Below, piece by piece: positions 17,315 to 26,264 of a stretch of 64,000 nucleotides of DNA; the stretch's first letter is position 1; every line of letters begins with the position of its first letter. The position numbers and the translations under genes are program-made. This DNA comes from a virus. The stretch is from IMG/VR virus record IMGVR_UViG_3300027499_000006, positions 1 to 64,000 of that record, one strand, 5' to 3'. Under the pieces are notes generated by a model. That model ran no database searches and was not told the DNA's origin. It worked only from the letters and a program-made list of their open reading frames with translations.

Positions 17315-20300
17315 GTGACAGAATTTATCGGCTCTTCTGGGCCACTAATGCTATACACGCAGGGCGCGTGGGGTGTTGTTGTTGACTCAGAAGTTGGTTT
17401 GGTTGTTGCCTCTGGCGCTTCTGGCCTTCTCACGACTTCTCGGAGATGGACAACCCAAGATGTTAAGCCAACTGGGGAAACTGATGAGATTGCCGAGGCT
17501 AGCCTATCTGGGCTTGTTGCCTCTGGTAAAGGCTCGAGTAGTAAGTACACTATCCCCAAGTCAGTACAGGCCGAGGCGAAGAAAGCTCTTGAGTGGCGCA
17601 AGAAGGAGGGTAGGGGAGGAACCGATGTTGGTCTCAATACTGCTCGGACTCTTGCTAAAGGTGGTCAAATTGGAATTGAAAAGATTCGCCACATCGCCAA
17701 GTACTTTCCTCGTCACGAGGTAGATAAAAGAGGTCGTGGTTACCGCCCTGGCGATGATGGGTTCCCTAGTAATGGTCGTATTGCGTGGGCTTTGTGGGGT
17801 GGTGACACTGGCTGGCGTTGGGCTAGGACTATCGTCGAACGCGAAGAGAAGAAGGCTCTAAACGCCTCAGGATACGACCTGAAGAATTTCCCCACCACAG
17901 CTGTCGATGCTGATGAATTCACATACGACGACTCTCCAGACTACATGTCAGAGTTCCTCGCACGGATGCGCCTCGACGGTTCGGGTATGGACCGTCTATA
18001 CCGAGTTGACTCGGAGAACAACTGTTTTGTGTGGGATGACGGCCAATGGGACGACCTCGGTATTTCTGGTGGAAACGTCTGGGACTACGACGAAGAACTC
18101 GACCAAGGCGTCCAAGATTCCGTAGAAAAGACTCACTTTGTCATTGACCCAGAGTCCGCAATTATTGTCGCTGCTCGCCTATATGTGAACCCCAGCACTC
18201 CCGTTACCGTTGAGGACATCGACGAATACGAAGCCAAGCTAGCCGTCGCAGCCATCGAGGACGAAGACTGGGACTTCATTGACCGTACTCTACTTTCCGA
18301 TGGCTCTTTCCAGTCTCAGGAAGAGGAAGACGGAGACTACACCCCCGAAGAGCGTGCAGAAAATGCTTCCAAGCAAGTTCGTAATAAAGAGGGAAAATTT
18401 GCAAAAACGGGTTCTCGGGTTGTGGTGGGTAATGACCCCGCAAGGGGTTCTGGGGTTATCAAAAGAATTGAACCAGAGACTCAGAGTGTTGTTGTTGAGC
18501 TCGATGGTGGTAGAGAGATTACGGTCCCCGCAAAAACAGTGGAAGACGCCAAAAACTACCCTGCTCAGACACAAGAGGTTGCTCCCGCAGAGAAGAAAAC
18601 TGTAGACACTTCTGGAATTCTCGGTGAAAGACGTTCCGCAGTAAAGAAGTCCAAGGCCAAACTATCTAAAGACATCCCTACAATTGAGCCTAAAGAACTC
18701 AGAAACATTATCTCCAACTATCCTGCTTGGGTTAAGGAGCAGAGAGATAACAAGATTGTAGATGAAAAGAGTCCTGCTACTAGGCCTAGCCCCTATGAGC
18801 ACCCCCTTCTTCAGAACTGGCTAAGGAAGAGAAGTGGCTCAGATAAATATCCAATGAGCTCTTGGTCTAATCCAATTACAGCTGCTGCGGACGAGAAGCT
18901 TGTTAGTCCAGACACTAGTGATGTTCAACCTGTTTATATGGCCGTTGTGGATGCAGACGACCCGAGGGCAGTGTTGGATTTGATTAGTCTTGTACCAGCA
19001 AGCACCGTGTCCAATTCTCCGATGGTCTACACCCGTGAGCAGGGTAAGTGGGTTCGTGACCCTAAAACTCTTACTGACCTCAATTCTCCTACTCCTCCCC
19101 CCGTTGTGCCACTTGACTCGGAGGAAACTCTTAATGATGTTCTGAAGCAGGTTGACTTTGCCCAAGGCGTGACAGCCTCTATCGCACTCACTGTTTTGTA
19201 TGGAAACGAGCCGATTGTTTCTTCCATCAAGGAAAACATCTCGAAAGCTCTCCGCAAGTACTGGATTGCTGGTGCTGGGGCCAAGAAGATTCAGTGGGGT
19301 GTTGGTGGCGACTGGTACCGATGTGTCCGTCAGCTTGCCCCTTTCATGGGGGTCAGAGCAAAGAGCTATTGCCAGATGCTCCACAAGACCGCTTTGGGCT
19401 ACTACACCTCGACACATGCTCGCATGGAGAGGGCCAAGCTTGGGCAATTCGAGTTGGAAGAAGAAGAGCTTGCCGTTGAATTTACCGAAGTTACTCAATC
19501 CGACATGCACACCCCCCTCGAAAAGATTCTTTCTCAGAAGGGGGAGGACGAAGACTTTGACATTGATGAGGACATCAAGATTCTTCTGTCCGATGTTGAG
19601 GCTTTAGATTACGAGGATTACGCCCTAATCGCAGCTGGGGGTGCTGACCGCAACCGTGGTGGAGCTGAGAACCTTCGTCGCTACTGGACTATCGGTAAGG
19701 GTGGTCTCAAGATTCGTTGGGGTACACCTGGTGACTGGACTCGATGCGCTCGTCAACTCCGCAAATACATGGGCGCCCGTGCACAGGGCTATTGTGCCCT
19801 CCGTCACAAAGAAATGAACGGGTTCTGGCCTGGGGATAAGAAAAACAGGCGGAAGTTTTCTTTTGATGACACTTATATTCTTAAAGATGAAGAGCAACTA
19901 ATCTCAGACTCTTTCTTCTCTGCACTATCTGACATGAGTCTCGAAGAGATTATTTTGGCTTCTGTTCACCATGAGACTGGAGACTTGGGCTACTCCCCTG
20001 AGGGAGAAGAAGAAGTGTTCATTACCGAGGATGGAGAGACATGTCCTCCATCTACTCAAGATATTCAACTTAATCTCGCCAATCGACAAAATGCAATTGA
20101 CAATGTTGGTTACGGCCCACTAAACCCAGCTCAAGCAAATGACGTCTTCTGGCAAGACAAAGCTGAACGGTGGAACACCACTGTTAGAGAAGCAAAATCA
20201 GCACGGTGTGGGAATTGCGTCTTCTTCATTCGTACCCCAGACATGCTCAACTGCATTGAAAAGGGAATCGGTCTTGACCAAGAGGCAGAAGGCTCCGTAG

Positions 20301-23300
20301 AGGCTGGGGAGCTCGGCTATTGCAACGCTCTTGACTTTAAGTGCGCCTCTGAGCGAACCTGTAACGCTTGGGCATCTGGTGGCCCAGTTACTGCTGGTGG
20401 AGACTACAAAGTTGGAGACGACGTAAACGTTGATGTCGAAGAGTTCTTCGCAAGGCCGATGTACGAACTCCCTGAGGGACTAAAAGAGTATGTCGAAGAG
20501 GTAGAGCAAAGTGACGAGTATGAAATTATGCTTGACGACCTTGTTCCTACTCAACGTACCGTAAACATGGCTCGCGTTAAAGACGCTATGGACTCCGACA
20601 AGCCAATCCAAGTTTGGGTTAATGAAGACGGTGAGCCTGAAATTGTGAATGGCCACCACCGCTCTGTGGCAAAAAGAATGAGTGGCGAAGACACTATTAT
20701 GGCTAAAGTTTACGACTTTAGGGGGTTTGTTGCTACTGCTGGCTCAAAGCCTGCTCCCAAGAAAGAGCGAATTAAGGGCTCAAAGCGAAACAAGTCAGGG
20801 TCTGGAAAAACTGGTGCTGGAGTAACTTTCACTCAGAAGATTGAAGATGCTCTGGCAACCAAAGCTACCAAGCACAATGAAACTGCCAAGCAGGGTAGAA
20901 AAACCAACATCAGAACTTTGAAGGCTGTCTACCGTAGAGGGGCAGGAGCATTTTCAACTTCGCACCGCCCCGACCAGAACCGCAACAGCTGGGCCATGGC
21001 TCGAGTAAACGCATTCTTGCACCTACTTAAGACTGGTACCCCCAAGAACAGTAAGTACATTACTGACAATGACCTTCTTCCCGCTAGCCACCCAAAATCC
21101 ACAAAAAGCGCGTCAAGTGCTTTAGTTTCTGCTGGCTATAGCGGTCAGGATGGGGCATCCTTCAGTATTCCTCTTGTCATTCCTGAAGAAGTCGAGTCTG
21201 GAGATGGCAGAAAGTTTAATAAGGGTGCTATTGAAATAAGGGAGCTTCCACTTCCACTCTTGTGGCAGATTGAAACTGGCAATGGCCACGATGGTTCTGT
21301 TGTTGTTGGTCGGATTGACCGCATGGAACAAACCGAAGAAGGTATTGGAAACGCCTACGGTGTCTTTGATTCTGGGGTGTACGGGAGTGAAGCTGAGCGT
21401 CTAGTTCGCGAGGGCTTCCTCCGTGGTGTTTCTGCTGATATGGACAAGTTTGAAGCAACAGAAGAAGTTGTCACTGAAGCAAGTGACGACGATGATAACA
21501 AGAAAATCAAAAAAGAAAAAATTATTATTAAGTCGGCTCGTGTAATGGCCGTTACAATAGTACCTAAGCCCGCTTTTCAAGAGTGCAAAATTTTCCTTGA
21601 AGAACCCAAGGACCAACCCCAGGAGGATAACATGATTCCCGACGGAATCTATATTGAAGACATTGAGCCCGCTGAGGCAGAGGCAGTTGTTGCTTCTGGC
21701 CTTATTGCTGGGTCCATCCCCGTTGCACCACCCAAGTCGTGGTTTACTAACCCACAGCTTAAGCAACCGACACCCCTTACCGTCACCGACGAGGGCCGTG
21801 TCTATGGACACATTGCAGCGTGGGATGTTGACCACATTGGTATGGTTTCAGGCACTCGCCCCCCACGTAGCCGTAGTAACTATTCCTACTTTCACACAGG
21901 GGTCCTCCGCACTGAAGAGGGTGTTGATGTTCCTGTTGGTCAGATTACTCTTGCTGGTGGACACGCTGACATTCGCGCAAGCGCATCCGAGGCCGTCAAG
22001 CACTACGACGACACCGCAAGCGCAGCAATTGATGTTCACGCTGGTGAGGACGCTTACGGTATTTGGGTAGCTGGTTCGCTCCGCCCAGGTGTCACCCCCG
22101 AGCAGGTTCGTGCCCTCCGCGCATCTGCTCCGTCTGGTGACTGGCGTCCAATTCGTGGCAACCTCGAGCTTGTTGCAGTGTGTCAGGTTAATGTTCCTGG
22201 GTTCCCCATTGCTCGCGCAATGGTTGCCTCTGGACAGGTTACAGCGCTGATTGCGGCTGGTGCCTCGGTTCTGGCTAAGATGCGACACAACCCCATGCAG
22301 GAGCTCAATGAGCGTCTATCTAAGCTCGAGCAGAAGGAGAAGGCTGGCCTTATCGCAGCAGCACAGGAAGCTCGCGCTAAGTTCCAAGCTCTTCGCCCAT
22401 CACAGGAAGAGCCTGTTGTTGCAGATGCCTTCTATCAGGAAGTTCAGCCAAGTCTTGTCCCGATGCTAGAGAAGACTCTGGCTGATGTCGTATCCTTTAC
22501 GTTTATCGCTCAGGGGTACCACTGGAACGTCAAGGGCAAGAACTTCCCTCAGTATCACGAGTTTTTCGGAGAAATTTACGAAGAGGTTCAGGGCTCGATT
22601 GACCCCCTCGCTGAGAACATTCTTAAGCTCGGTTACGACGCTCCCATGGGCATCCTGGCTTACGCCGAGATGAGTGAGCTTTCTGCTTCTGGCACAAAGG
22701 ACTCTTCCTGTGAAGCAATGGCTTATGACCTGTACTTTGCTAACAACAAAGTCTTGGACGACTATAAAGAAGCTTTCGCAACAGCAGATTCCATGAACGA
22801 ACAGGGCGTTGCTGATTTCCTTGCGGGACGCATTGACATGCACCAGAAATGGGCGTGGCAGTTGAAGGCTTCTTCAATGCCCGAGAAGATGCGCAAAGAG
22901 AGCTACGAGGACGCTCTCGAGCCGATGGACATGATGCGTGAATACGTTGATGAGGTCCCCGAGGTTGCCATGATTTCTAGTGGAGCCGAGCACAACTTTG
23001 AAGCTTTTAGCGCCCTTACTGAACTGGCTAAGTTCACTAAGGAGGAGCGCGAAGAGCTTGCCAAAGAGGGCAAGGCTATGCCAGACGGTTCCTACCCCAT
23101 CAGGAATGAAGAAGACCTGAAGAATGCAGTGTCAACTTATGGACTTGGTAAGTCTGCAAAGAAGGACATTAAAGCTCACATTATTAAGCGTGCCAAGGAG
23201 CTCAACAAAGAAGACCTCATCCCTGAGAATTGGATGGGCAAGAAGGACTTCTCCGTTGAGGACATGCGCAACCGTATTGCCGAGCTTAGTGCCAATATGG

Positions 23301-23308
23301 AGAAGTAG
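17315..23308 (+). CDS. Prohead protease fused to ParB-like, Dps-like and accessory domains (1,997 aa)
   Basis: GTG 17315 start. Domains in order: KKALEWRKKEGRGGTDVGL to WALWGGDTGWRWA (83-178), a conserved phage virion module; a QVRNKEGKFAKTG motif with SH3-like strands (355-410); two tandem copies of a module with KIxWGxxGDWxRCxRQL (645-706, 786-842); a Cys-rich patch (962-1022, CGNCVFF, CASERTCNAW); a ParB/sulfiredoxin-like nuclease region with GHHRSVAKR (1072-1138); a TKHNETAK/YRRGAGAFSTSHRP module (1179-1262); the maturation protease (about 1271-1428) with H1325 (GNGHDGS) and S1373 (RGVSAD), spaced as in HK97-type proteases; a post-protease domain (1464-1650); a Dps-like domain (1706-1855); and a DUF6582-like tail (EGKAMPDGSYPI, 1907-1978). 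It matures the capsid. Most domains probably remain inside the head. Confidence 0.85.
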   Translation: MTEFIGSSGPLMLYTQGAWGVVVDSEVGLVVASGASGLLTTSRRWTTQDVKPTGETDEIAEASLSGLVASGKGSSSKYTIPKSVQAEAKKALEWRKKEGRGGTDVGLNTARTLAKGGQIGIEKIRHIAKYFPRHEVDKRGRGYRPGDDGFPSNGRIAWALWGGDTGWRWARTIVEREEKKALNASGYDLKNFPTTAVDADEFTYDDSPDYMSEFLARMRLDGSGMDRLYRVDSENNCFVWDDGQWDDLGISGGNVWDYDEELDQGVQDSVEKTHFVIDPESAIIVAARLYVNPSTPVTVEDIDEYEAKLAVAAIEDEDWDFIDRTLLSDGSFQSQEEEDGDYTPEERAENASKQVRNKEGKFAKTGSRVVVGNDPARGSGVIKRIEPETQSVVVELDGGREITVPAKTVEDAKNYPAQTQEVAPAEKKTVDTSGILGERRSAVKKSKAKLSKDIPTIEPKELRNIISNYPAWVKEQRDNKIVDEKSPATRPSPYEHPLLQNWLRKRSGSDKYPMSSWSNPITAAADEKLVSPDTSDVQPVYMAVVDADDPRAVLDLISLVPASTVSNSPMVYTREQGKWVRDPKTLTDLNSPTPPPVVPLDSEETLNDVLKQVDFAQGVTASIALTVLYGNEPIVSSIKENISKALRKYWIAGAGAKKIQWGVGGDWYRCVRQLAPFMGVRAKSYCQMLHKTALGYYTSTHARMERAKLGQFELEEEELAVEFTEVTQSDMHTPLEKILSQKGEDEDFDIDEDIKILLSDVEALDYEDYALIAAGGADRNRGGAENLRRYWTIGKGGLKIRWGTPGDWTRCARQLRKYMGARAQGYCALRHKEMNGFWPGDKKNRRKFSFDDTYILKDEEQLISDSFFSALSDMSLEEIILASVHHETGDLGYSPEGEEEVFITEDGETCPPSTQDIQLNLANRQNAIDNVGYGPLNPAQANDVFWQDKAERWNTTVREAKSARCGNCVFFIRTPDMLNCIEKGIGLDQEAEGSVEAGELGYCNALDFKCASERTCNAWASGGPVTAGGDYKVGDDVNVDVEEFFARPMYELPEGLKEYVEEVEQSDEYEIMLDDLVPTQRTVNMARVKDAMDSDKPIQVWVNEDGEPEIVNGHHRSVAKRMSGEDTIMAKVYDFRGFVATAGSKPAPKKERIKGSKRNKSGSGKTGAGVTFTQKIEDALATKATKHNETAKQGRKTNIRTLKAVYRRGAGAFSTSHRPDQNRNSWAMARVNAFLHLLKTGTPKNSKYITDNDLLPASHPKSTKSASSALVSAGYSGQDGASFSIPLVIPEEVESGDGRKFNKGAIEIRELPLPLLWQIETGNGHDGSVVVGRIDRMEQTEEGIGNAYGVFDSGVYGSEAERLVREGFLRGVSADMDKFEATEEVVTEASDDDDNKKIKKEKIIIKSARVMAVTIVPKPAFQECKIFLEEPKDQPQEDNMIPDGIYIEDIEPAEAEAVVASGLIAGSIPVAPPKSWFTNPQLKQPTPLTVTDEGRVYGHIAAWDVDHIGMVSGTRPPRSRSNYSYFHTGVLRTEEGVDVPVGQITLAGGHADIRASASEAVKHYDDTASAAIDVHAGEDAYGIWVAGSLRPGVTPEQVRALRASAPSGDWRPIRGNLELVAVCQVNVPGFPIARAMVASGQVTALIAAGASVLAKMRHNPMQELNERLSKLEQKEKAGLIAAAQEARAKFQALRPSQEEPVVADAFYQEVQPSLVPMLEKTLADVVSFTFIAQGYHWNVKGKNFPQYHEFFGEIYEEVQGSIDPLAENILKLGYDAPMGILAYAEMSELSASGTKDSSCEAMAYDLYFANNKVLDDYKEAFATADSMNEQGVADFLAGRIDMHQKWAWQLKASSMPEKMRKESYEDALEPMDMMREYVDEVPEVAMISSGAEHNFEAFSALTELAKFTKEEREELAKEGKAMPDGSYPIRNEEDLKNAVSTYGLGKSAKKDIKAHIIKRAKELNKEDLIPENWMGKKDFSVEDMRNRIAELSANMEK
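22430..22880 (+). other. Dps/ferritin-like domain inside the protease polyprotein
   Basis: Residues about 1706-1855 of the protease fusion. H1736-W-N-V opens the signature. H1748 is 12 residues later, D1763 27 later and E1767 31 later. These spacings equal those of the E. coli Dps ferroxidase ligands H51, H63, D78 and E82. The fifth ligand, D67, falls on G1752 with E1753 beside it. A late helix IDMHQKWAWQLKAS resembles the Dps C-terminal helix. Dps proteins bind DNA and detoxify iron and peroxide, so here it may protect packaged or incoming phage DNA. Confidence 0.85.
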
Positions 23309-24012
23309 TGCCTGATAACCTCAAAGAGTTTATTGCTTCTGAAGACCTGCGCAAGCTGGTCGAAAAAGTCGACCCATCCATCAAAGATGAGGCTGAAAAA
23401 GAGGCAGATAAGCTTGAGAAAGAGGCAGAAGAGCTAGAGAAGATTGATGGTCAAGCTCCCTCAGTTGACACTAAAGAACAAGAATACGACAAAGAAGGTC
23501 GTAGGCGCTACACCGCCAAAACTCAGCCACGTGACGCACAAGGCAAATTTAGATTAGTTCTTGCAAGAATTAAACAGAATCTTGGGACATCTGGAAACCA
23601 AGGTGTTCTAGAAAAAATTGAACAGGCTGAAAATCTTGACAATGCTGGTGACTACGCTGGCGCTGTGGAGGCGTCTTCTGACCTCATTAGCACAGTGGAC
23701 CGCCTCGACTCTGGGGCTCTTAATGCAAAGTCTGTGGAAAATGTTCGACTCGCCACATCAGATTTGGGCAAGGTAATTTCTAACTTACCTCTTCCTTTTG
23801 ATAATCAAGCTCAAAAGGTTCGGTATAGCGATTTACCCGCTGCTCTAAAGACTCTCACCAAGAAATTAATTTCTCGTGTTGAGGAAAAAATCGGAGCGGA
23901 AGACGCCGAGATTGCAACAAAAGAACTACGCGACTTTATGTCAGGAGCTGACTTCTATAGTCAAGCAGAGGTTTCTGCACAATTAAATAGAATGCTCAGA
24001 TTACTAACTTAA
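23308..24012 (+). CDS. Charged helical head protein, candidate scaffold (234 aa)
   Basis: 234 residues from GTG 23308, sharing a base with the protease stop (TAGTG). The N terminus is a highly charged helix (EAEKEADKLEKEAEELEKID), then RYTAKTQPRDAQGKFRLVLA, a version of the QPRDxxGKF motif also found near the N termini of both giant proteins. The rest is helical (VLEKIEQAENLDNAGDYAGA) and ends SAQLNRMLRLLT. Charged helical proteins between protease and major capsid are often scaffolds or internal proteins. Translational coupling to the protease fits this, but the family is not identified. Confidence 0.6.
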   Translation: MPDNLKEFIASEDLRKLVEKVDPSIKDEAEKEADKLEKEAEELEKIDGQAPSVDTKEQEYDKEGRRRYTAKTQPRDAQGKFRLVLARIKQNLGTSGNQGVLEKIEQAENLDNAGDYAGAVEASSDLISTVDRLDSGALNAKSVENVRLATSDLGKVISNLPLPFDNQAQKVRYSDLPAALKTLTKKLISRVEEKIGAEDAEIATKELRDFMSGADFYSQAEVSAQLNRMLRLLT

Positions 24013-24025
24013 ATTTAGTGTAGTA

Positions 24026-24031
24026 TATAAT
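24026..24031 (+). promoter_or_regulatory. -10 box of the capsid promoter
   Basis: A perfect TATAAT in the 138-base gap before the major capsid gene, in an AT-rich context. The best -35 is only TTACTA (24001-24006) at a 19-base spacing. It would give a dedicated transcript for the most abundant virion protein. Confidence 0.5.
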
Positions 24032-24100
24032 CATAAACTAGCGGGTGTAGTGCCTAAACATTTTTGTGTATTAGTCCCTATGCCTCAGACTATTCGAACG

Positions 24101-24124
24101 CATGTGAGTACCATTACTCACATG
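24101..24124. repeat. Perfect 10-bp inverted repeat upstream of the capsid gene
   Basis: CATGTGAGTA (24101-24110) and TACTCACATG (24115-24124) are perfect complements around CCAT. It lies 70 bases downstream of the TATAAT and 27 bases before the GTG start, so it would fold in the 5' UTR of the capsid mRNA. A stabilising hairpin or an operator are both possible. There is no T-tract. Confidence 0.65.
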
Positions 24125-24150
24125 TATAACTGGCCCAAAGGAGAGGTACA

Positions 24151-26187
24151 GTGGACCAAATCAAATCGCAGCTAGACAGGCTTGCAGACCTCGATGACGA
24201 ACTAGTCACCGAGCTCGAGTCAAGTATCGTCACTGAGTTTGAATCGGTCGAAGCAGGTGAAACTACTCCCGAGTCAGTTGATGCCATGACAGCTCTCGCT
24301 GAAATGCTCGAAACCGTTCGTGCGGAAACTCAACGCCGTGTTGCACAAGCTGAAGAGCTTACTGCCCGCGCTGCTGAGGCCGCTGCCCGAGTTAAGGGTG
24401 ACGGAATCGAAGAAGCAGAAGTTGCTCCCATGGAAGAAGAGGAACCTGTCTCTACCGAAGAGGACGAGATGCCAGCTGAGGAGACTCCAGAAGAAATGAT
24501 GGAAGACCCTGAGATGGAAGAGGAAACTCCTACCATGGAGGAAGAAGAGGACGAGGATAAGGATAAGACTATGTCCAAAGCATCAACAGAGTCGGGTAAA
24601 GCTGCAGAATTCACCGCAGAAGCCGATGAGAACGTTGTCGAAGAGGCTGTAGTAGAGGTCGCTGAAACAGAGTCTGAAGCAGGGGTGGCCGAAGAAGCCA
24701 CTTCCGTTGAAGAGTCTGCCGAGGTCTTTGCAACAGAAGAGACAGAACCTGTTACCGAAGTAGAGGAAATCTCCGCTGAGGAAGCAGTAGAAGCACCCGA
24801 GGAAGCAACTGGTGAAGAAGTGTTCTCCACCGAAGAAGTTGTTGCTGAGGAATCCGAAACAGAAACTAGTGAGCCTGAGGCTCAGGAAGAGGCACCCGTG
24901 ACCGCCGCAGTTGATGGAACTATTGATGTTCCTGCTGACCGCCGCCCAGTTGTATCCGTGGCGTCCGCTCCAGTAGCAATTACTGCTGGCGCTGACATCC
25001 CTGGACACTCGGCTGGTAGCACCCTTGCAGATATGCGCGAAGTTGCGGAGGCAATGGAGAAGCGTCTCCACAGCCTTCGTCGCGTAAATGGTGGAGATGG
25101 AGAGCAGCACATTGTTGCATCTATCACCACTGAGTACCCCGAGGAACGTACTCTCGGTACTGACCCCGAAGAGAACCGCGCCAAGATTGAAAGATTAGTA
25201 GGAGCTGAGGCACTTGTTGCTTCGGGTGGTTTCGCCACCCCGCTTGAGGTCCGCTATGACGTTTTCGGTCTCGGTACAGCAGTCCGCCCCGTGCGTGACT
25301 CTCTTCCCCGTTTCCAGGCAGACCGTGGTGGCGTTCGCTACGTGACTCCGCCTGTATTGTCCAGCTATGCAGACGCCGTTGGTGTTTGGACAGCTTCTAA
25401 CGATGCAGCAGAGACACCCGACCCCGCAACCAAGACCAGCCTGACCGTCACAGCTGCTGCTGAGCTGACAGCCGTCACTGACGCTGTTACTCTGCAGATG
25501 CAGTTTGGTAACCTGTTTACTCGCGCATACCCTGAACTGCTTGCTCGCCACAACGAGCTTGGTCTGATTCAGCACGCACGTGAGGCAGAGCAGAACATCC
25601 TATCTCGCATCGGAACTGGTTCAACAGCTGTCACAACCACAAGCCTCATTGGTGTCGGTCGTGACTTCTTGGTCCAGATTAAGCGTGCTGCAGCGGCCTA
25701 CCGTTCGCGTCACCGCATTGACCCTAGCACCCAGCTTCGCGCCATCATCCCTTCGTGGGTGTACGACGCAATGGCTGCGGACCTCGCTCTGGCAATGCCT
25801 GGAGATGGCACCATCTCGGTGAGCAACTCCGAAATCAACGGATACCTAGCGAACTCCAACGTTGCCCTCGTGGCTTCTTTGGACGCAAATGTGTTCGGTT
25901 CTCAGGGTACAGCTGCACTCCTTGAGTTCCCCGACTCATTCACTTGGTACCTGTTCGCTGAGGGAACATTCTTGTTCCTCGACGGTGGAACACTCGACCT
26001 CGGAATTATCCGTGACTCGGGTCTCGTTGGAACCAACGACTACAAGATGTTCGTTGAGACCTTCGAGGGTGTTGCCAAGGTTGGCGTTGAATCGCTTGCC
26101 ATCACCTCGACCATCTCGGTCAACGGTGCAGCAGCTGCCCTCCGCGACACCACTGGTGGCGCAACCGCAGCGGCTATCGAGTACTAA
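24151..26187 (+). CDS. Major capsid protein with acidic N-terminal scaffold-like region
   Basis: 678 residues from GTG 24151, with AAAGGAG just upstream. The first 85 residues form a helical delta-type region. Residues about 85-245 are extremely Glu-rich with little sequence complexity (for example TPTMEEEEDEDKDK). The HK97-fold shell follows: SGGFATPLEVRYDVFGLG, RYVTPPVLSSYADAVGVW, and a C-terminal part with YKMFVETFEGVAKVGVES. Many phages fuse a removable scaffold to the capsid N terminus. The upstream protease would cleave it, probably near VDGTIDVPADRRP or later. The long acidic stretch is unusually large and may act in internal charge balance or be left inside the head. Followed by a strong TTCG hairpin. 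Confidence 0.88.
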   Translation: MDQIKSQLDRLADLDDELVTELESSIVTEFESVEAGETTPESVDAMTALAEMLETVRAETQRRVAQAEELTARAAEAAARVKGDGIEEAEVAPMEEEEPVSTEEDEMPAEETPEEMMEDPEMEEETPTMEEEEDEDKDKTMSKASTESGKAAEFTAEADENVVEEAVVEVAETESEAGVAEEATSVEESAEVFATEETEPVTEVEEISAEEAVEAPEEATGEEVFSTEEVVAEESETETSEPEAQEEAPVTAAVDGTIDVPADRRPVVSVASAPVAITAGADIPGHSAGSTLADMREVAEAMEKRLHSLRRVNGGDGEQHIVASITTEYPEERTLGTDPEENRAKIERLVGAEALVASGGFATPLEVRYDVFGLGTAVRPVRDSLPRFQADRGGVRYVTPPVLSSYADAVGVWTASNDAAETPDPATKTSLTVTAAAELTAVTDAVTLQMQFGNLFTRAYPELLARHNELGLIQHAREAEQNILSRIGTGSTAVTTTSLIGVGRDFLVQIKRAAAAYRSRHRIDPSTQLRAIIPSWVYDAMAADLALAMPGDGTISVSNSEINGYLANSNVALVASLDANVFGSQGTAALLEFPDSFTWYLFAEGTFLFLDGGTLDLGIIRDSGLVGTNDYKMFVETFEGVAKVGVESLAITSTISVNGAAAALRDTTGGATAAAIEY

Positions 26188-26199
26188 AATATGTGGACT

Positions 26200-26223
26200 C
26201 CCGGGGGGCTTCGGCCCCCTGGG
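26200..26223 (+). terminator. TTCG tetraloop hairpin after the capsid gene
   Basis: CCCGGGGGGC pairs with GCCCCCTGGG through ten base pairs (one G-T) around a TTCG loop. No T-tract follows. It shares 18 bases with the hairpin at 743-760, so the two look like copies of one regulatory element. Likely a partial terminator or RNA 3'-end stabiliser for the capsid mRNA. Confidence 0.6.
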
Positions 26224-26264
26224 TACCCCCATCCACACACAAGACTTAGCTAAGGAATAATCAC

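Noticed and set aside
24330-24830. Leftward Ser-rich frame of 166 residues
   Set aside because: Exact antisense of the Glu-rich capsid region; its low complexity merely mirrors GAA/GAG codons, and it has no ribosome site or promoter.
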